A stretch of 45,448 nucleotides of DNA, taken from positions 1 through 45,448 of the IMG/VR virus record IMGVR_UViG_3300034110_000387. One strand, 5' to 3'. Positions 1 through 7,835 of the stretch are shown piece after piece. Made by a program: the position numbers and the translations under genes. The notes under the pieces are model-generated. The model was not told where the DNA came from. It saw only the letters and a program-made list of their open reading frames with translations, and made no database searches. The DNA comes from a virus. Every line of letters starts with the position of its first letter. Position 1 is the first letter of the stretch.

Positions 1-2033
1 ACTGTATGACTGAAAGTATATCCTTTCTTTTCATACTTTGCAATATCTACAGCAGAAGAAATTGTAACTTCTTCCATTGTCAGATGATTCACCCACACTT
101 GTTCTTCCTTGAACTCAGCTAATGGTGGCATCACCTTAACCAAATCACCACCTGACTTAGACACGTAGTAACGACAAATGTTTTGTGTCTGATGGTCAAC
201 ACCTTCTTCATCTACGATTACGAGTTTACTACTACGTGGTACCTTCGTACGACTACAAAAGTCAAACTTATTATCGTGTGTTCGGATGTAGTCTTCCGGT
301 AAAATACCATCAACCAAATACTTCTCTGCCATGATCTTAACAATCAGCGCTGAGTGATTTTTATGATTAGGTAAATCCTTCCATTCGTAACGACCTTTCT
401 GTTTCAAACTACCGTCCAATTTAACAGCGGTATAGCTGTTTACATCAGCTACAACAACCTTACTGTAATCACAGCGCTCGAACAGTAACTTGGTGATAGC
501 TTCAAACTCTTTAATCTTTTGAGTGAAAAGTTCCTCATCTTTCCGCTTACAACGGAATGTGATACCATCAGTATTCACAGCGATAATCTGCATATTAGGA
601 ATACTCAGCAATCGCTCCACCATCATATAGATACACAGTTGACCATTGACTGTGATAGTCATCGTAAACTTCGGGTCGTAAAACGGATGATACTCACTGT
701 TAGAATTTCCGTACGATCCATTCAAAGCGAGCTTAATCATCGCGTTCTCAGCAGATTTCTTGTCAAATGTCTTACGTAGCTCGAACAATTGCTGGTATAT
801 GTCACAAAACTCAACACCTAAATGTTCTGGATAAACTTTGTTCTGGATTGAGATCGACGGGTACATGCTCTGGATATCAATGTCCACAATCATATATTCG
901 TCATCAGCTACAACAACTTGCTTCTCTAATGAAGCGTGAGCACCACCAGTTCCTGATACATAACATAACCCATCAATCACTACGTTCAGTGCTTCAGCAA
1001 TGCGATAATTAAACCAATAAGCTTTCTTGAACCCACCACCATCTTTCTTAGGTAGCTTAGCTTTCAGTTCAATTTCTTCTACCCAACCCAAAGGATACTG
1101 CTTTAACATCTCATCAATTTCTTTCTGAATTGGTTTGTTCTTGAACTTAATACGCTTGGTTGTCATTAGAGCATACTTGGCAACATCACCAAGCTCATGT
1201 TCAGGAATATCTGAGAACACACCTTTGGTTTCTGTAATACGCTGCCGCTTCAACCATTCAAGAATAGCGTTGAATTCTGGGCGCGCAAACTTAATGTATG
1301 GAAAAATACAATCCACTAAATCAATGTATGTACGCTTTGTCTTACGAGCTTTTCCTTGACCATCATAGCAGTTGATACCAGCTTTCTCCAGCTCCATAAT
1401 GAAGAACTCACTACCAATCTTGGTGTCGTTCCAGTTCAGAGCATTGAACCCATACTTCTTCTGTAAGTCTAAACGGAAGTCAATCTGAGCTTTACAATTC
1501 TCAAAGAACTTCACTGTTTCCTTTACGTCATGGCAGTTATACTTACACAGCACATCCATTTCAGCAGATGTCAAATACTTCCCAACAGGGAAAGGTAGAT
1601 CTTCGATGTTGTTTGCGCGTGAATTAAACTCAATCATCTTCAAAGATGTAGCCTTTGCCTTGTTGTCGAAATGGTTCATTTTAAACAAATCGAGCTGTTG
1701 TAATAATCGATCTTTCTCTCTGATTTGATACTGCCATTTATTATCACCATAACCTGACTGAATAACTTTCATAGCGTAGTTGTAAATCTCACCAACTGTC
1801 ATGGTTTTATTCTTCAACAACTGCTGCAACACTGGCTCGTCAAAGCCTAAGTTATTGAATCCAGTGAGAATACCGTTCTGTCTACGAATACCACGCAAAT
1901 ATTCAAACATTTCATTACGTTGATCTTTACGTGAAGAAATCTCAAACAGTTTCATCTTACGTGTCTGCATGTCTGCGATACAGCACAGGTAACAGTTCGG
2001 GTAGGTCTCGAGGTCATAAACAAACCAATTCAT
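1..2033 (-). CDS. DNA polymerase, family B, with 3'-5' exonuclease (3' end cut by window)
   Basis: This is the phage replicative DNA polymerase. The protein starts MNWFVYDLETYPNC and runs off the left edge after about 677 codons, so the thumb/C-terminus is missing. The exonuclease domain shows ExoI (D-x-E at about residues 7-9), ExoII (FNNLGFD, about 59-65) and ExoIII (YNCHD, about 165-169). The polymerase palm has motif A (DIDIQSMYPS, about 384-393), motif B (KLALNGSYG, about 434-442) and motif C as VNTDGI (about 486-491) instead of the common YxDTDS. The start codon follows a GGAGATATA-type site, 9 bases past the primase-helicase stop. Gene order (helicase then polymerase) fits a replication operon. 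The family assignment is secure; the phage subgroup is not. Confidence 0.93.
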   Translation of the reverse strand, partial: MNWFVYDLETYPNCYLCCIADMQTRKMKLFEISSRKDQRNEMFEYLRGIRRQNGILTGFNNLGFDEPVLQQLLKNKTMTVGEIYNYAMKVIQSGYGDNKWQYQIREKDRLLQQLDLFKMNHFDNKAKATSLKMIEFNSRANNIEDLPFPVGKYLTSAEMDVLCKYNCHDVKETVKFFENCKAQIDFRLDLQKKYGFNALNWNDTKIGSEFFIMELEKAGINCYDGQGKARKTKRTYIDLVDCIFPYIKFARPEFNAILEWLKRQRITETKGVFSDIPEHELGDVAKYALMTTKRIKFKNKPIQKEIDEMLKQYPLGWVEEIELKAKLPKKDGGGFKKAYWFNYRIAEALNVVIDGLCYVSGTGGAHASLEKQVVVADDEYMIVDIDIQSMYPSISIQNKVYPEHLGVEFCDIYQQLFELRKTFDKKSAENAMIKLALNGSYGNSNSEYHPFYDPKFTMTITVNGQLCIYMMVERLLSIPNMQIIAVNTDGITFRCKRKDEELFTQKIKEFEAITKLLFERCDYSKVVVADVNSYTAVKLDGSLKQKGRYEWKDLPNHKNHSALIVKIMAEKYLVDGILPEDYIRTHDNKFDFCSRTKVPRSSKLVIVDEEGVDHQTQNICRYYVSKSGGDLVKVMPPLAEFKEEQVWVNHLTMEEVTISSAVDIAKYEKKGYTFSHT

Positions 2034-2042
2034 TATATCTCC

Positions 2043-3923
2043 TTAAAAATCTGATTCAAACACCTCACTCTCATCATAAGGAGGTTCTGGTTCTGCCGTG
2101 TCTGGGTCGAATGGTGGGATAGGTATTTCATCCAAAACAACTGGTTGTTGCACGTATTCAGGATTTACTTGTCTACTCTGACTAAAGAAGTCATCTCTGT
2201 CATACACTTGTCGTGTGGCACCATCATAATACCATACACCGGCATCGCCTGTTGTTCCTCTACGACACTTTGGCATCTCTACGTATGTAGAATTCTTCTC
2301 TATGTCATCAGGGTTAGTCTTATCACGATTAATCACAATGTTAATGTGAGCTGACTGTACAAATGTTCCACTTCCTAAAGCACAATATTCTGTTGTCTTG
2401 CGAAGCTTACCATCCTTATCCCGTTCAGGTTTCTTCGTGTGTAATACGTTAACAATACTCACACCAGACTTAACGAAGTTCTTTTCCCACGCTAAGAACT
2501 TCTCCTGCTCGTCCATTGGTAAGAAACGAACCAAGTCTGTCAATACGTCAATAATTACAATATTACAATCGTATTGCTTCACACCACGCTCAATCAACTT
2601 CTTCAGTGATTCAATATTACCTTCACGGTCATCAAGAATACGAAAGCGCTCGTTATATTCATCGTCATGGAATAGATTCTCGTTCAACGCTTTAACATCA
2701 TCGCGTTGTAAGTAGTTCCAAGCATCCATACCGTCATCAAACCAATCAAGGTTCTTCTGCATGTGTAATGATAATAGATCTACAGCATACTCACCAGCAG
2801 TTGCTTCGAGAGAGATGATTAGCGGTTTCATTCCTTCTGCAAAAATCCAGTGGTAGATCATGTTGTTTACGTGTGTAGACTTGCCGCAACTCGTAGAACC
2901 TATGATGTTGACAATCCTACCGTTTGTAGAGAATGCCCGTTTCATCATCTTTTCCATTCGCCACATATACGAAGGTAATGTGATTTTCTGTGCAGTCAAC
3001 ACTTCTTCCACATCAGCCATGATTTCATTGGATGACTTCAAACCCGCTTCCACATATGATTTAGCATTAAAGAAGTCTTTGATGATTTGATCACCACTAC
3101 CATCCTCTAACAACTTGTGCGGGTCTTTAGCTGACCAGTATACAATCTTCACCTTCTCTGACGGTAGAATCTTCAGCATATTCTCTGTAGCTTCTTTACC
3201 TGCAACATCGTTGTCTAAACCGACATAGATTTCCTCATAACGATCTAAGAAATCGTAGTTGTTCTGGCACTGACTTGCTGCACTACCTTCGCCGCAAGTA
3301 GGACTAACTACATGAACACCGTACTTCTTCAGTAATCCGTATGCGGCAACCATATCACCTTCGCCACCAACAATCAAAACTCGCTTACCTGCTGACTTAT
3401 AGATGAACTGACCAGCTAACTGTGAATGTTTACCTGTGCGCCCAACCTTACCGAATGACTTAGGAAGATAACGAATCTTAAACCCCGTTACTTTGCCTTC
3501 TTCCGTTTCTGGATAGTAAATAGAAACGGGTTCACCGTATTTGTTACGCTCTACCATGTGACCAAAGAAACGCAACCATTCAGGCTGTAAGCTACGATAT
3601 GGGCGATCTGTAAATCCAATAGACTTCTTTAATTGACCAATCTGTTCGCCTGTCAGTGGTTCAGCCTTAGCCACTAACGCAAAAGAATGTTTGTGTACTA
3701 CAACACCTTCTTCCACACCAAGCTCTTTAGCGTGACTACTATTATGAACATGATTAGCACTAAATCCTTGACCACAGCTAAAGCAGTAACCGTTGTATGT
3801 TACGTTTCCTTGTTCATCTTCTTCCTGATAAATACTCAGAGCATCAGAACTATTACAAGGTTTCTTATCATCAAATTCACTGGCAATACAGTGAAACGTT
3901 CTATTAATTCGATTACCACTCAA
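2043..3923 (-). CDS. T7 gp4-like primase-helicase
   Basis: A bifunctional replication protein that would make primers and unwind DNA ahead of the polymerase. The N-terminus carries a zinc-binding-like region ending in CFSC (residues 49-52 counted from TTG 3929), with earlier Cys at 25 and 14. The first Cys pair is not the usual CxxC, so the zinc ligand set is atypical. A TOPRIM domain shows GGEGD (about 188-192) and GLDND (about 237-241). The C-terminal RecA-like helicase has Walker A GSTSCGKST (about 344-352) and a Walker B-like CNIVIIDVLTDL. No ATG lies near the start: TTG at 3921-3923 has the better spacing from AAGGAG, and TTG at 3927-3929 is the alternative. It is immediately upstream of the polymerase. 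Confidence 0.92.
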   Translation of the reverse strand: MSGNRINRTFHCIASEFDDKKPCNSSDALSIYQEEDEQGNVTYNGYCFSCGQGFSANHVHNSSHAKELGVEEGVVVHKHSFALVAKAEPLTGEQIGQLKKSIGFTDRPYRSLQPEWLRFFGHMVERNKYGEPVSIYYPETEEGKVTGFKIRYLPKSFGKVGRTGKHSQLAGQFIYKSAGKRVLIVGGEGDMVAAYGLLKKYGVHVVSPTCGEGSAASQCQNNYDFLDRYEEIYVGLDNDVAGKEATENMLKILPSEKVKIVYWSAKDPHKLLEDGSGDQIIKDFFNAKSYVEAGLKSSNEIMADVEEVLTAQKITLPSYMWRMEKMMKRAFSTNGRIVNIIGSTSCGKSTHVNNMIYHWIFAEGMKPLIISLEATAGEYAVDLLSLHMQKNLDWFDDGMDAWNYLQRDDVKALNENLFHDDEYNERFRILDDREGNIESLKKLIERGVKQYDCNIVIIDVLTDLVRFLPMDEQEKFLAWEKNFVKSGVSIVNVLHTKKPERDKDGKLRKTTEYCALGSGTFVQSAHINIVINRDKTNPDDIEKNSTYVEMPKCRRGTTGDAGVWYYDGATRQVYDRDDFFSQSRQVNPEYVQQPVVLDEIPIPPFDPDTAEPEPPYDESEVFESDF

Positions 3924-4210
3924 CTGCAATACTCCTTAACCAATTTACAATATAACCAGAATGCACCCTTCACTTTCTCAAAGTCATCACTACGAATACC
4001 CGATAGGTTGAAATCGTAAGCATTACCATTCTCTGATTCCAGTATAGAAAAATAACCACCATGATTATTACCATAACCGTAATTGATGTGGCATGTGGCA
4101 TATGTTTTATCTGCAACCATTACAGCAGCAACGTCATTACTGAACACCAAATTAAATCCGAAATATTCTAAGATGTCAAGAATCTCTTGACGTTTTTCTT
4201 CAATTGTCAT
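3920..4210 (-). CDS. hypothetical phage protein
   Basis: A 96-residue soluble protein that I do not recognise. The start MTIEEKRQEI is an ATG overlapping the end of the upstream gene; a GTG at 4219 is the alternative. The C-terminus (WLYCKLVKEYCS) reaches into the primase-helicase start, so the genes are translationally packed in one operon. Aromatic and glycine residues (NYGYGNNHGGYFS) suggest a small beta-rich domain, but no motif is diagnostic. Confidence 0.75.
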   Translation of the reverse strand: MTIEEKRQEILDILEYFGFNLVFSNDVAAVMVADKTYATCHINYGYGNNHGGYFSILESENGNAYDFNLSGIRSDDFEKVKGAFWLYCKLVKEYCS

Positions 4211-4577
4211 TTGACACACCCTGTGATTTTACCGTACCAAGTCTTGCTGCTGCATGAACTATTGCTCTGCGTGTAGCCGCATATGGGTCATCTCCGTGAT
4301 CTTCAATCAATTGACGTTCTTTAAAGAAACCGAAAGTAACATAAGTGCGTTTGCCCATAAGGTCAACATCTACACTAATATCTAATTTAATAGCCAAACG
4401 CAGTGCATTACCATCATCTTCTAGAGGGTCCCATCCAGTAGCTAAAAGCTCTCCTTTGTCATAAACAACCAGTGCGTCAACGACAGGTTCTAACAATAAC
4501 CGGTCTTTGTTCCATTGATGTTTGGTGTTGTACCCAGCAGCTAAAGCCGCTAATTCTAATAAATCACGATTTGTCAT
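4200..4577 (-). CDS. phage ABA-sandwich (DUF2591/NinX-like) protein
   Basis: About 125 residues, starting MTNRDLLELAALAAGY. The layout resembles the small phage domain family DUF2591 (NinX-like): an N-terminal LLELAA helix, a W-x-P-L-x-D-D-G-x-A-L-R-L-A motif in the middle (WDPLEDDGNALRLAIKL) and a C-terminal RRAIVHAAARLG helix. Family members are accessory proteins of unknown role. The ATG at 4575-4577 sits 7 bases after GAGGAG; upstream ATG/TTG codons are too close to that site. A second, more diverged protein of the same general design lies at 17762-18088. Confidence 0.82.
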   Translation of the reverse strand: MTNRDLLELAALAAGYNTKHQWNKDRLLLEPVVDALVVYDKGELLATGWDPLEDDGNALRLAIKLDISVDVDLMGKRTYVTFGFFKERQLIEDHGDDPYAATRRAIVHAAARLGTVKSQGVSNDN

Positions 4578-4737
4578 TTTCATACTCCTCAAGTTCTGCT
4601 TCGTAGATCCTGTCCTCTAAGTCTGTAGCGGAACAGCCATCATCCCATTTTAAATCACAATCACGACAACCAACAGTGTTGCATGTGTTAGTGATTACAT
4701 CACGTAAGCGAATGCGAAGTTCGTCTGAATATTTCAT
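4564..4737 (-). CDS. small cysteine-rich protein
   Basis: 57 residues starting MKYSDELRIRLRD. Four cysteines (NTC, GC-RDC, GC) in residues about 20-37 suggest a small zinc-binding fold, followed by an acidic helix (LEDRIYEAELEEYEN). The ATG overlaps the stop of the upstream gene (GAATGA). The function is unknown. Confidence 0.7.
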   Translation of the reverse strand: MKYSDELRIRLRDVITNTCNTVGCRDCDLKWDDGCSATDLEDRIYEAELEEYENDKS

Positions 4738-4901
4738 TCTGCACCGCATTGTCGCTTGGCAGCTCTAAGCTGTTCGTTTTCTTCCTCTAGTTCATCCGTG
4801 CGCTGCATTAGCCTTCTGAATGCGGCAAGTAAACCAGCTTTATTTTTTCGCAATCGGTTTAGTGCCTCTAGCACGTCAAAATAGTCATCATTCAAGGCCA
4901 T
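4734..4901 (-). CDS. hypothetical coiled-coil protein
   Basis: 55 residues starting MALNDDYFDVLEALNRL. The rest is a charged, helical stretch (RRLMQRTDELEEENEQLRAAKRQ) of leucine-zipper type. A longer frame exists to 4988, but the first part would overlap the upstream gene by 82 bases, so I place the start at ATG 4899-4901, five bases after that gene's stop. Confidence 0.65.
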   Translation of the reverse strand: MALNDDYFDVLEALNRLRKNKAGLLAAFRRLMQRTDELEEENEQLRAAKRQCGAE

Positions 4902-4905
4902 GTTA

Positions 4906-5127
4906 TCAATCCCACTCAAGTCGGCGCTGTCTAAGTAGAGAATTTGCAATTTCTGCGGCCTTCTCTGCAATTTCATCAGAATTATCACTGCACTTTGCTG
5001 CTACAGAAAAAGCTGCAATTAGATATAAATCCCACGCGGACTTTTCCTCGTCTTCGCGCCTTTGTTTTGCTGACCGATATGCTGCTTCCGCTCGCCCTGC
5101 GTCTAAATGATCTGTCGTATGCCTCAT
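4906..5127 (-). CDS. hypothetical helical protein
   Basis: 73 residues, MRHTTDHLDAGRAEAAYRSA, alanine- and arginine-rich and predicted helical. A strong GGAGG site precedes the ATG, which overlaps the upstream stop (TAATG). The DNA here is visibly more G+C-rich than its neighbours, as is the next gene upstream, which hints at recent acquisition. Confidence 0.72.
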   Translation of the reverse strand: MRHTTDHLDAGRAEAAYRSAKQRREDEEKSAWDLYLIAAFSVAAKCSDNSDEIAEKAAEIANSLLRQRRLEWD

Positions 5128-5516
5128 TATTCCACCTCCTGCCGGATGCGCTCTACATACTGCTTTGCGTACTCGCTCAAATTGAAATGCAAATAGTCAT
5201 TGCCAGTGAATGGGCGCGCGGCGAACTTCTCAACGGCATCAGCCCGCACCTGCGCCAAGCAGGCGACCGGTGTTGCTGCCATTACATCTTGGAGCCGACC
5301 AAAGCTTTTGAATTCCGGCTCTGATGGACCATGAGCTATTTCAAAACTAAGCTGTTGCGCGGAGGCTTTCAACATCCCAACCTGTGCGGCCAGTGCAAGA
5401 TAATCTTCATACTTGACATAAACACCTTTAGAATTCTCAATGATACCGTACTCCACAATACCATCACCAAACCCAAGCATTGTACACTTCATGCCATAAT
5501 CATAACGCTGCACCAT
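5127..5516 (-). CDS. ead/Ea22-like phage protein
   Basis: 129 residues. The C-terminal half (TPVACLAQVRADAVEKFAAR ... EYAKQYVERIRQEVE) resembles the ATPATDAFLAEVRAQGVE ... YAKQLR signature of enterobacterial prophage ead/Ea22 proteins, which are accessory proteins of unknown function. The start ATG follows GGAGGTCTGTGA. The G+C-rich codon use in this gene and its downstream neighbour differs from the surrounding A+T-rich genes, suggesting a segment imported from another phage. The family call is by eye. Confidence 0.72.
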   Translation of the reverse strand: MVQRYDYGMKCTMLGFGDGIVEYGIIENSKGVYVKYEDYLALAAQVGMLKASAQQLSFEIAHGPSEPEFKSFGRLQDVMAATPVACLAQVRADAVEKFAARPFTGNDYLHFNLSEYAKQYVERIRQEVE

Positions 5517-5717
5517 TCACAGACCTCCATCAATCAAAATAATAGGTTCATTAAACCACTGACTTTTAACTGGATCAACAAAATTATCAACAGCTACACA
5601 GATTTCCTCTGCACCTTTATCCACTAAGACTAGATAACGTTTTCCGTCTGGATGCTTTCTGTCTGTACATATACATCTCCAGTGTTTACCGCAAGTAGTA
5701 ATTCCGTTGATGTTCAT
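5517..5717 (-). CDS. hypothetical protein
   Basis: 66 residues starting MNINGITTCGKHWRC. Three cysteines and a histidine near the N-terminus (TCGKHWRCICTDRKH) could bind a metal. The ATG at 5715-5717 overlaps the TGA of the upstream gene (GTGATGA), so the two are probably translationally coupled. I do not recognise a family. Confidence 0.7.
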   Translation of the reverse strand: MNINGITTCGKHWRCICTDRKHPDGKRYLVLVDKGAEEICVAVDNFVDPVKSQWFNEPIILIDGGL

Positions 5718-5887
5718 CACTTATCCTCCAATTCTTTTCTCAGCTTCAACTCATGGTCAATCAGATCAATCTCTGTCAACACATCATTCAACTCTTTAGA
5801 CAAATCACGAGCTGTATCGCAACGTAATGCTCGAAGACTCAACAGGGTTTGTACAGATAGTTCTTTAATACTATTCACTTCCCACAT
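5717..5887 (-). CDS. hypothetical small helical protein
   Basis: 56 residues (MWEVNSIKELSVQTLLSLRA ... ELEDK). The protein is helical and charged. The ATG follows AGGAGAACAACT and the stop overlaps the next start, matching the packed operon around it. No family is recognised. Confidence 0.65.
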   Translation of the reverse strand: MWEVNSIKELSVQTLLSLRALRCDTARDLSKELNDVLTEIDLIDHELKLRKELEDK

Positions 5888-5897
5888 AGTTGTTCTC

Positions 5898-6125
5898 CTA
5901 AGAAATGAAAGCTGCTACAATACCGCTATGGTCGTCAGTAATAGGTAAACCTTTGGCAAATAAATATCCTGCAATCGTAGATCGTAATTCTTGTGCTGTA
6001 ATGAATTTGTTTTCAAATAAATCTGAAACAGTGATGTTGTGTCCATCTTTATTCACTTCAGTAACAATAACTTCCATCAAGCGTTTCATATCTTCAATTA
6101 CAACTTGCTCTAATTCTTTGTTCAT
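5898..6125 (-). CDS. hypothetical protein
   Basis: 75 residues starting MNKELEQVVIEDMKRLMEV. It has an amphipathic N-terminal helix and a C-terminal stretch LPITDDHSGIVAAFIS. GAGGAG lies 8 bases before this ATG and only 2 bases before the upstream in-frame ATG, which is why I take the shorter form. Function unknown. Confidence 0.7.
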   Translation of the reverse strand: MNKELEQVVIEDMKRLMEVIVTEVNKDGHNITVSDLFENKFITAQELRSTIAGYLFAKGLPITDDHSGIVAAFIS

Positions 6126-6127
6126 AA

Positions 6128-6367
6128 TCATTTCTCCTCAATCATTAATTGTTTAGGAAAGCCCACACTACCACGTTCTTTCCATGACCATTCATCTGTA
6201 GACAATTGATGATAAACGTAAAACACTTTACCCTTACAACTGATCTGATACTCTTTGTAAGCACCATCACCATCTACAGCAGATATGGCAGCAATCTTAT
6301 ACTGCTTATTCAGTTCTGTCAAGAACTTCTGTAATATTTCTGGTAAGCTGTTGAAGTCAATCATCAT
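6128..6367 (-). CDS. hypothetical protein
   Basis: 79 residues starting MMIDFNSLPEILQKFLTEL. It overlaps both neighbours by a few bases. The C-terminal part (VFYVYHQLSTDEWSWKERG) is aromatic and beta-like. No recognised family. Confidence 0.7.
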   Translation of the reverse strand: MMIDFNSLPEILQKFLTELNKQYKIAAISAVDGDGAYKEYQISCKGKVFYVYHQLSTDEWSWKERGSVGFPKQLMIEEK

Positions 6368-6573
6368 TGTTTCCTACCGGACGAGTCTGCGTAAAAAATC
6401 AGCGTGGCACCTACTGTAATAAACTCAAAAACACCGTACCAAATGTAATAGCCATGCACTTCAGGCATATCTGGATTAGGGAACGTAAAGTTAAACCCTG
6501 ATACAGCCATGATGACAGCAACCATCACATTCATAATTAAGAAGAACACTGCACTATAAGCTAAATTCTTCAT
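6364..6573 (-). CDS. small membrane protein
   Basis: 69 residues with two hydrophobic segments (about residues 5-26 and 43-60), separated by a proline-rich loop (FPNPDMPEVHG). It is likely an inner-membrane protein of unknown role. It is nested by start/stop overlaps between two other operon genes. Confidence 0.72.
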   Translation of the reverse strand: MKNLAYSAVFFLIMNVMVAVIMAVSGFNFTFPNPDMPEVHGYYIWYGVFEFITVGATLIFYADSSGRKQ

Positions 6574-7040
6574 TTCAAGCTCTCCAATTCTTTCTCAATA
6601 TCAACTAATTGCTTAGCCAACTGTTCTTTCTGTTCCAGAAGCTTTTGTGATTTCTTCTGAATCTCTTGTGACTTCAGTTGGTCGTATGTATTTTCTACGT
6701 ATTGGTAGATGTCTGCTGATCCTACAAGCGCACATATATCTCCGAAGATACAAATATCGCCTGAGTCGTTTAAATCTATACTAGAGCTGATAGTATAATC
6801 TTTCGCTAACACATGAGCCAACTTATCCAACCAAGCTATGATGATTTGTTGTTCTGATGGCACAAGTGCCACATCCTCGACAAGTTCAAAGTTCTCCGTG
6901 TGGTAGTCATAGTTATCTCCAACTAAAAAGATGTTATTACCTTCGCATTCTGATACTGAATAAGTTTCACCTACAAAGCAGTTCGCCCAAGAACCATTGA
7001 TCCGCTTTACCTTATCACCAGCTTCAAATTTATTCATCAT
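6570..7040 (-). CDS. SH3-like plus coiled-coil protein
   Basis: 156 residues. The N-terminal 50 residues (FEAGDKVKRINGSWANCFVG, then a YSVSECEGNNIFLVGD stretch) look like a small SH3/KOW-type beta barrel of the sort common in phage accessory proteins. The last 35 residues form a lysine/glutamine-rich coiled coil. An ATG-ATG pair marks the start, overlapping the upstream gene. Role unknown. Confidence 0.75.
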   Translation of the reverse strand: MMNKFEAGDKVKRINGSWANCFVGETYSVSECEGNNIFLVGDNYDYHTENFELVEDVALVPSEQQIIIAWLDKLAHVLAKDYTISSSIDLNDSGDICIFGDICALVGSADIYQYVENTYDQLKSQEIQKKSQKLLEQKEQLAKQLVDIEKELESLK

Positions 7041-7242
7041 TGTTCTCCATTAATTCAAAAGCCATATCACCAGCACGTTTAAACTTCTGCCACTCATCTT
7101 TATCCATTACAGGTAGAGTGACTACAGTGTGACTATCGTTGCAACTGATTTCTAGAAGACCTGAGATTTCGGTCCATTCAGCGAAAGTATAAACCGTGTC
7201 ACCATTACTAAATTCAATACTCAAACTTTTAAAACACATCAT
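7030..7242 (-). CDS. hypothetical protein
   Basis: 70 residues, MMCFKSLSIEFSNGDTVYTF. A predicted beta-rich first half is followed by a helix (DEWQKFKRAGDMAFELMEN). It overlaps both neighbours. No family recognised. Confidence 0.7.
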   Translation of the reverse strand: MMCFKSLSIEFSNGDTVYTFAEWTEISGLLEISCNDSHTVVTLPVMDKDEWQKFKRAGDMAFELMENNDE

Positions 7243-7505
7243 TATTCCCCTTTCTTAAATACGTTACCAATCTGTTGACAGCAATGTTCGCACACTTTAA
7301 CTGTAGTTGTCAACTGCTTTTTACCTGTAGCAGACATAACATCTTTATCAATGTCAATACGACGAATGTTATCTTCAGCACCTTCTACGTTGATGTATTC
7401 TTTTCCACATACGTCACAGTTCCAAGCTGTGCGTTTAGGGATACATTCATGTCCAATCACTTTACGTGTACCACGGAAGTCTACTGCGATAATTGTTGCT
7501 GGCAT
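7242..7505 (-). CDS. zinc-ribbon-like protein
   Basis: 87 residues with two CxxC knuckles, NCDVCGK (about 29-35) and VCEHCCQ (about 72-78), spaced as in zinc ribbons. It probably binds one Zn2+ with four cysteines. The target (DNA, RNA or protein) cannot be read from the sequence. It is the second gene of the operon that ends in the DNA polymerase. Confidence 0.75.
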   Translation of the reverse strand: MPATIIAVDFRGTRKVIGHECIPKRTAWNCDVCGKEYINVEGAEDNIRRIDIDKDVMSATGKKQLTTTVKVCEHCCQQIGNVFKKGE

Positions 7506-7508
7506 GTG

Positions 7509-7724
7509 TTATTCCTCCACTTGAATGAAATGTTCATCAACAACACTCTTATACATGTAATGACAAGATTGTTGATTGTTTTTAGGTGTATACATCTCAG
7601 GGACGTAGGCAGATTCTTTTCCTACGTAGAAATCATACACATCTCCAGCATTAAACGCTGGAATATTCCCACGTTCTCCAGACTCATTAAGTATCCAGAC
7701 ATCCTTAATACATTTAAACTTCAT
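7509..7724 (-). CDS. first gene of replication operon, hypothetical
   Basis: 71 residues starting MKFKCIKDVWILNESGERG. The pattern (a charged start, then PAFNAGDVYDFYV) suggests a small beta barrel. It has a good ribosome site (GGGAGATAAACA) and lies just after the consensus promoter at 7756-7783, so it leads the transcript that runs through to the polymerase. Confidence 0.75.
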   Translation of the reverse strand: MKFKCIKDVWILNESGERGNIPAFNAGDVYDFYVGKESAYVPEMYTPKNNQQSCHYMYKSVVDEHFIQVEE

Positions 7725-7755
7725 TGTTTATCTCCCATGTGATTCAATAATGTCT

Positions 7756-7783
7756 ATTCTACACGAATGAGTGAGGATGTCAA
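7756..7783 (-). promoter_or_regulatory. sigma70 promoter
   Basis: On the minus strand, TTGACA (7778-7783) is followed after 16 bases by TAGAAT (7756-7761). It lies between the terminator of the NAD unit and the gene at 7509, so it starts the 7.7 kb to left-edge operon. Confidence 0.82.
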
Positions 7784-7796
7784 TATTTAATTGCAG

Positions 7797-7827
7797 ATAA
7801 AAGAAAGCCCAGCGAATGCTGGGCTTG
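7797..7827 (-). terminator. rho-independent terminator of the NAD unit
   Basis: A 9-bp hairpin AAGCCCAGC-loop-GCTGGGCTT is followed on the minus strand by TTCTTTTATC. It ends the transcript of the NAMPT-like gene. The 22-base hairpin is identical to that at 11976-11997. Confidence 0.85.
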
Positions 7828-7835
7828 TGTGTGTG

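Noticed and set aside
519-1359. Plus-strand open frames opposite the DNA polymerase
   Set aside because: They have no ribosome sites and read as low-complexity shadows of the polymerase gene, whose motifs are clear on the minus strand.
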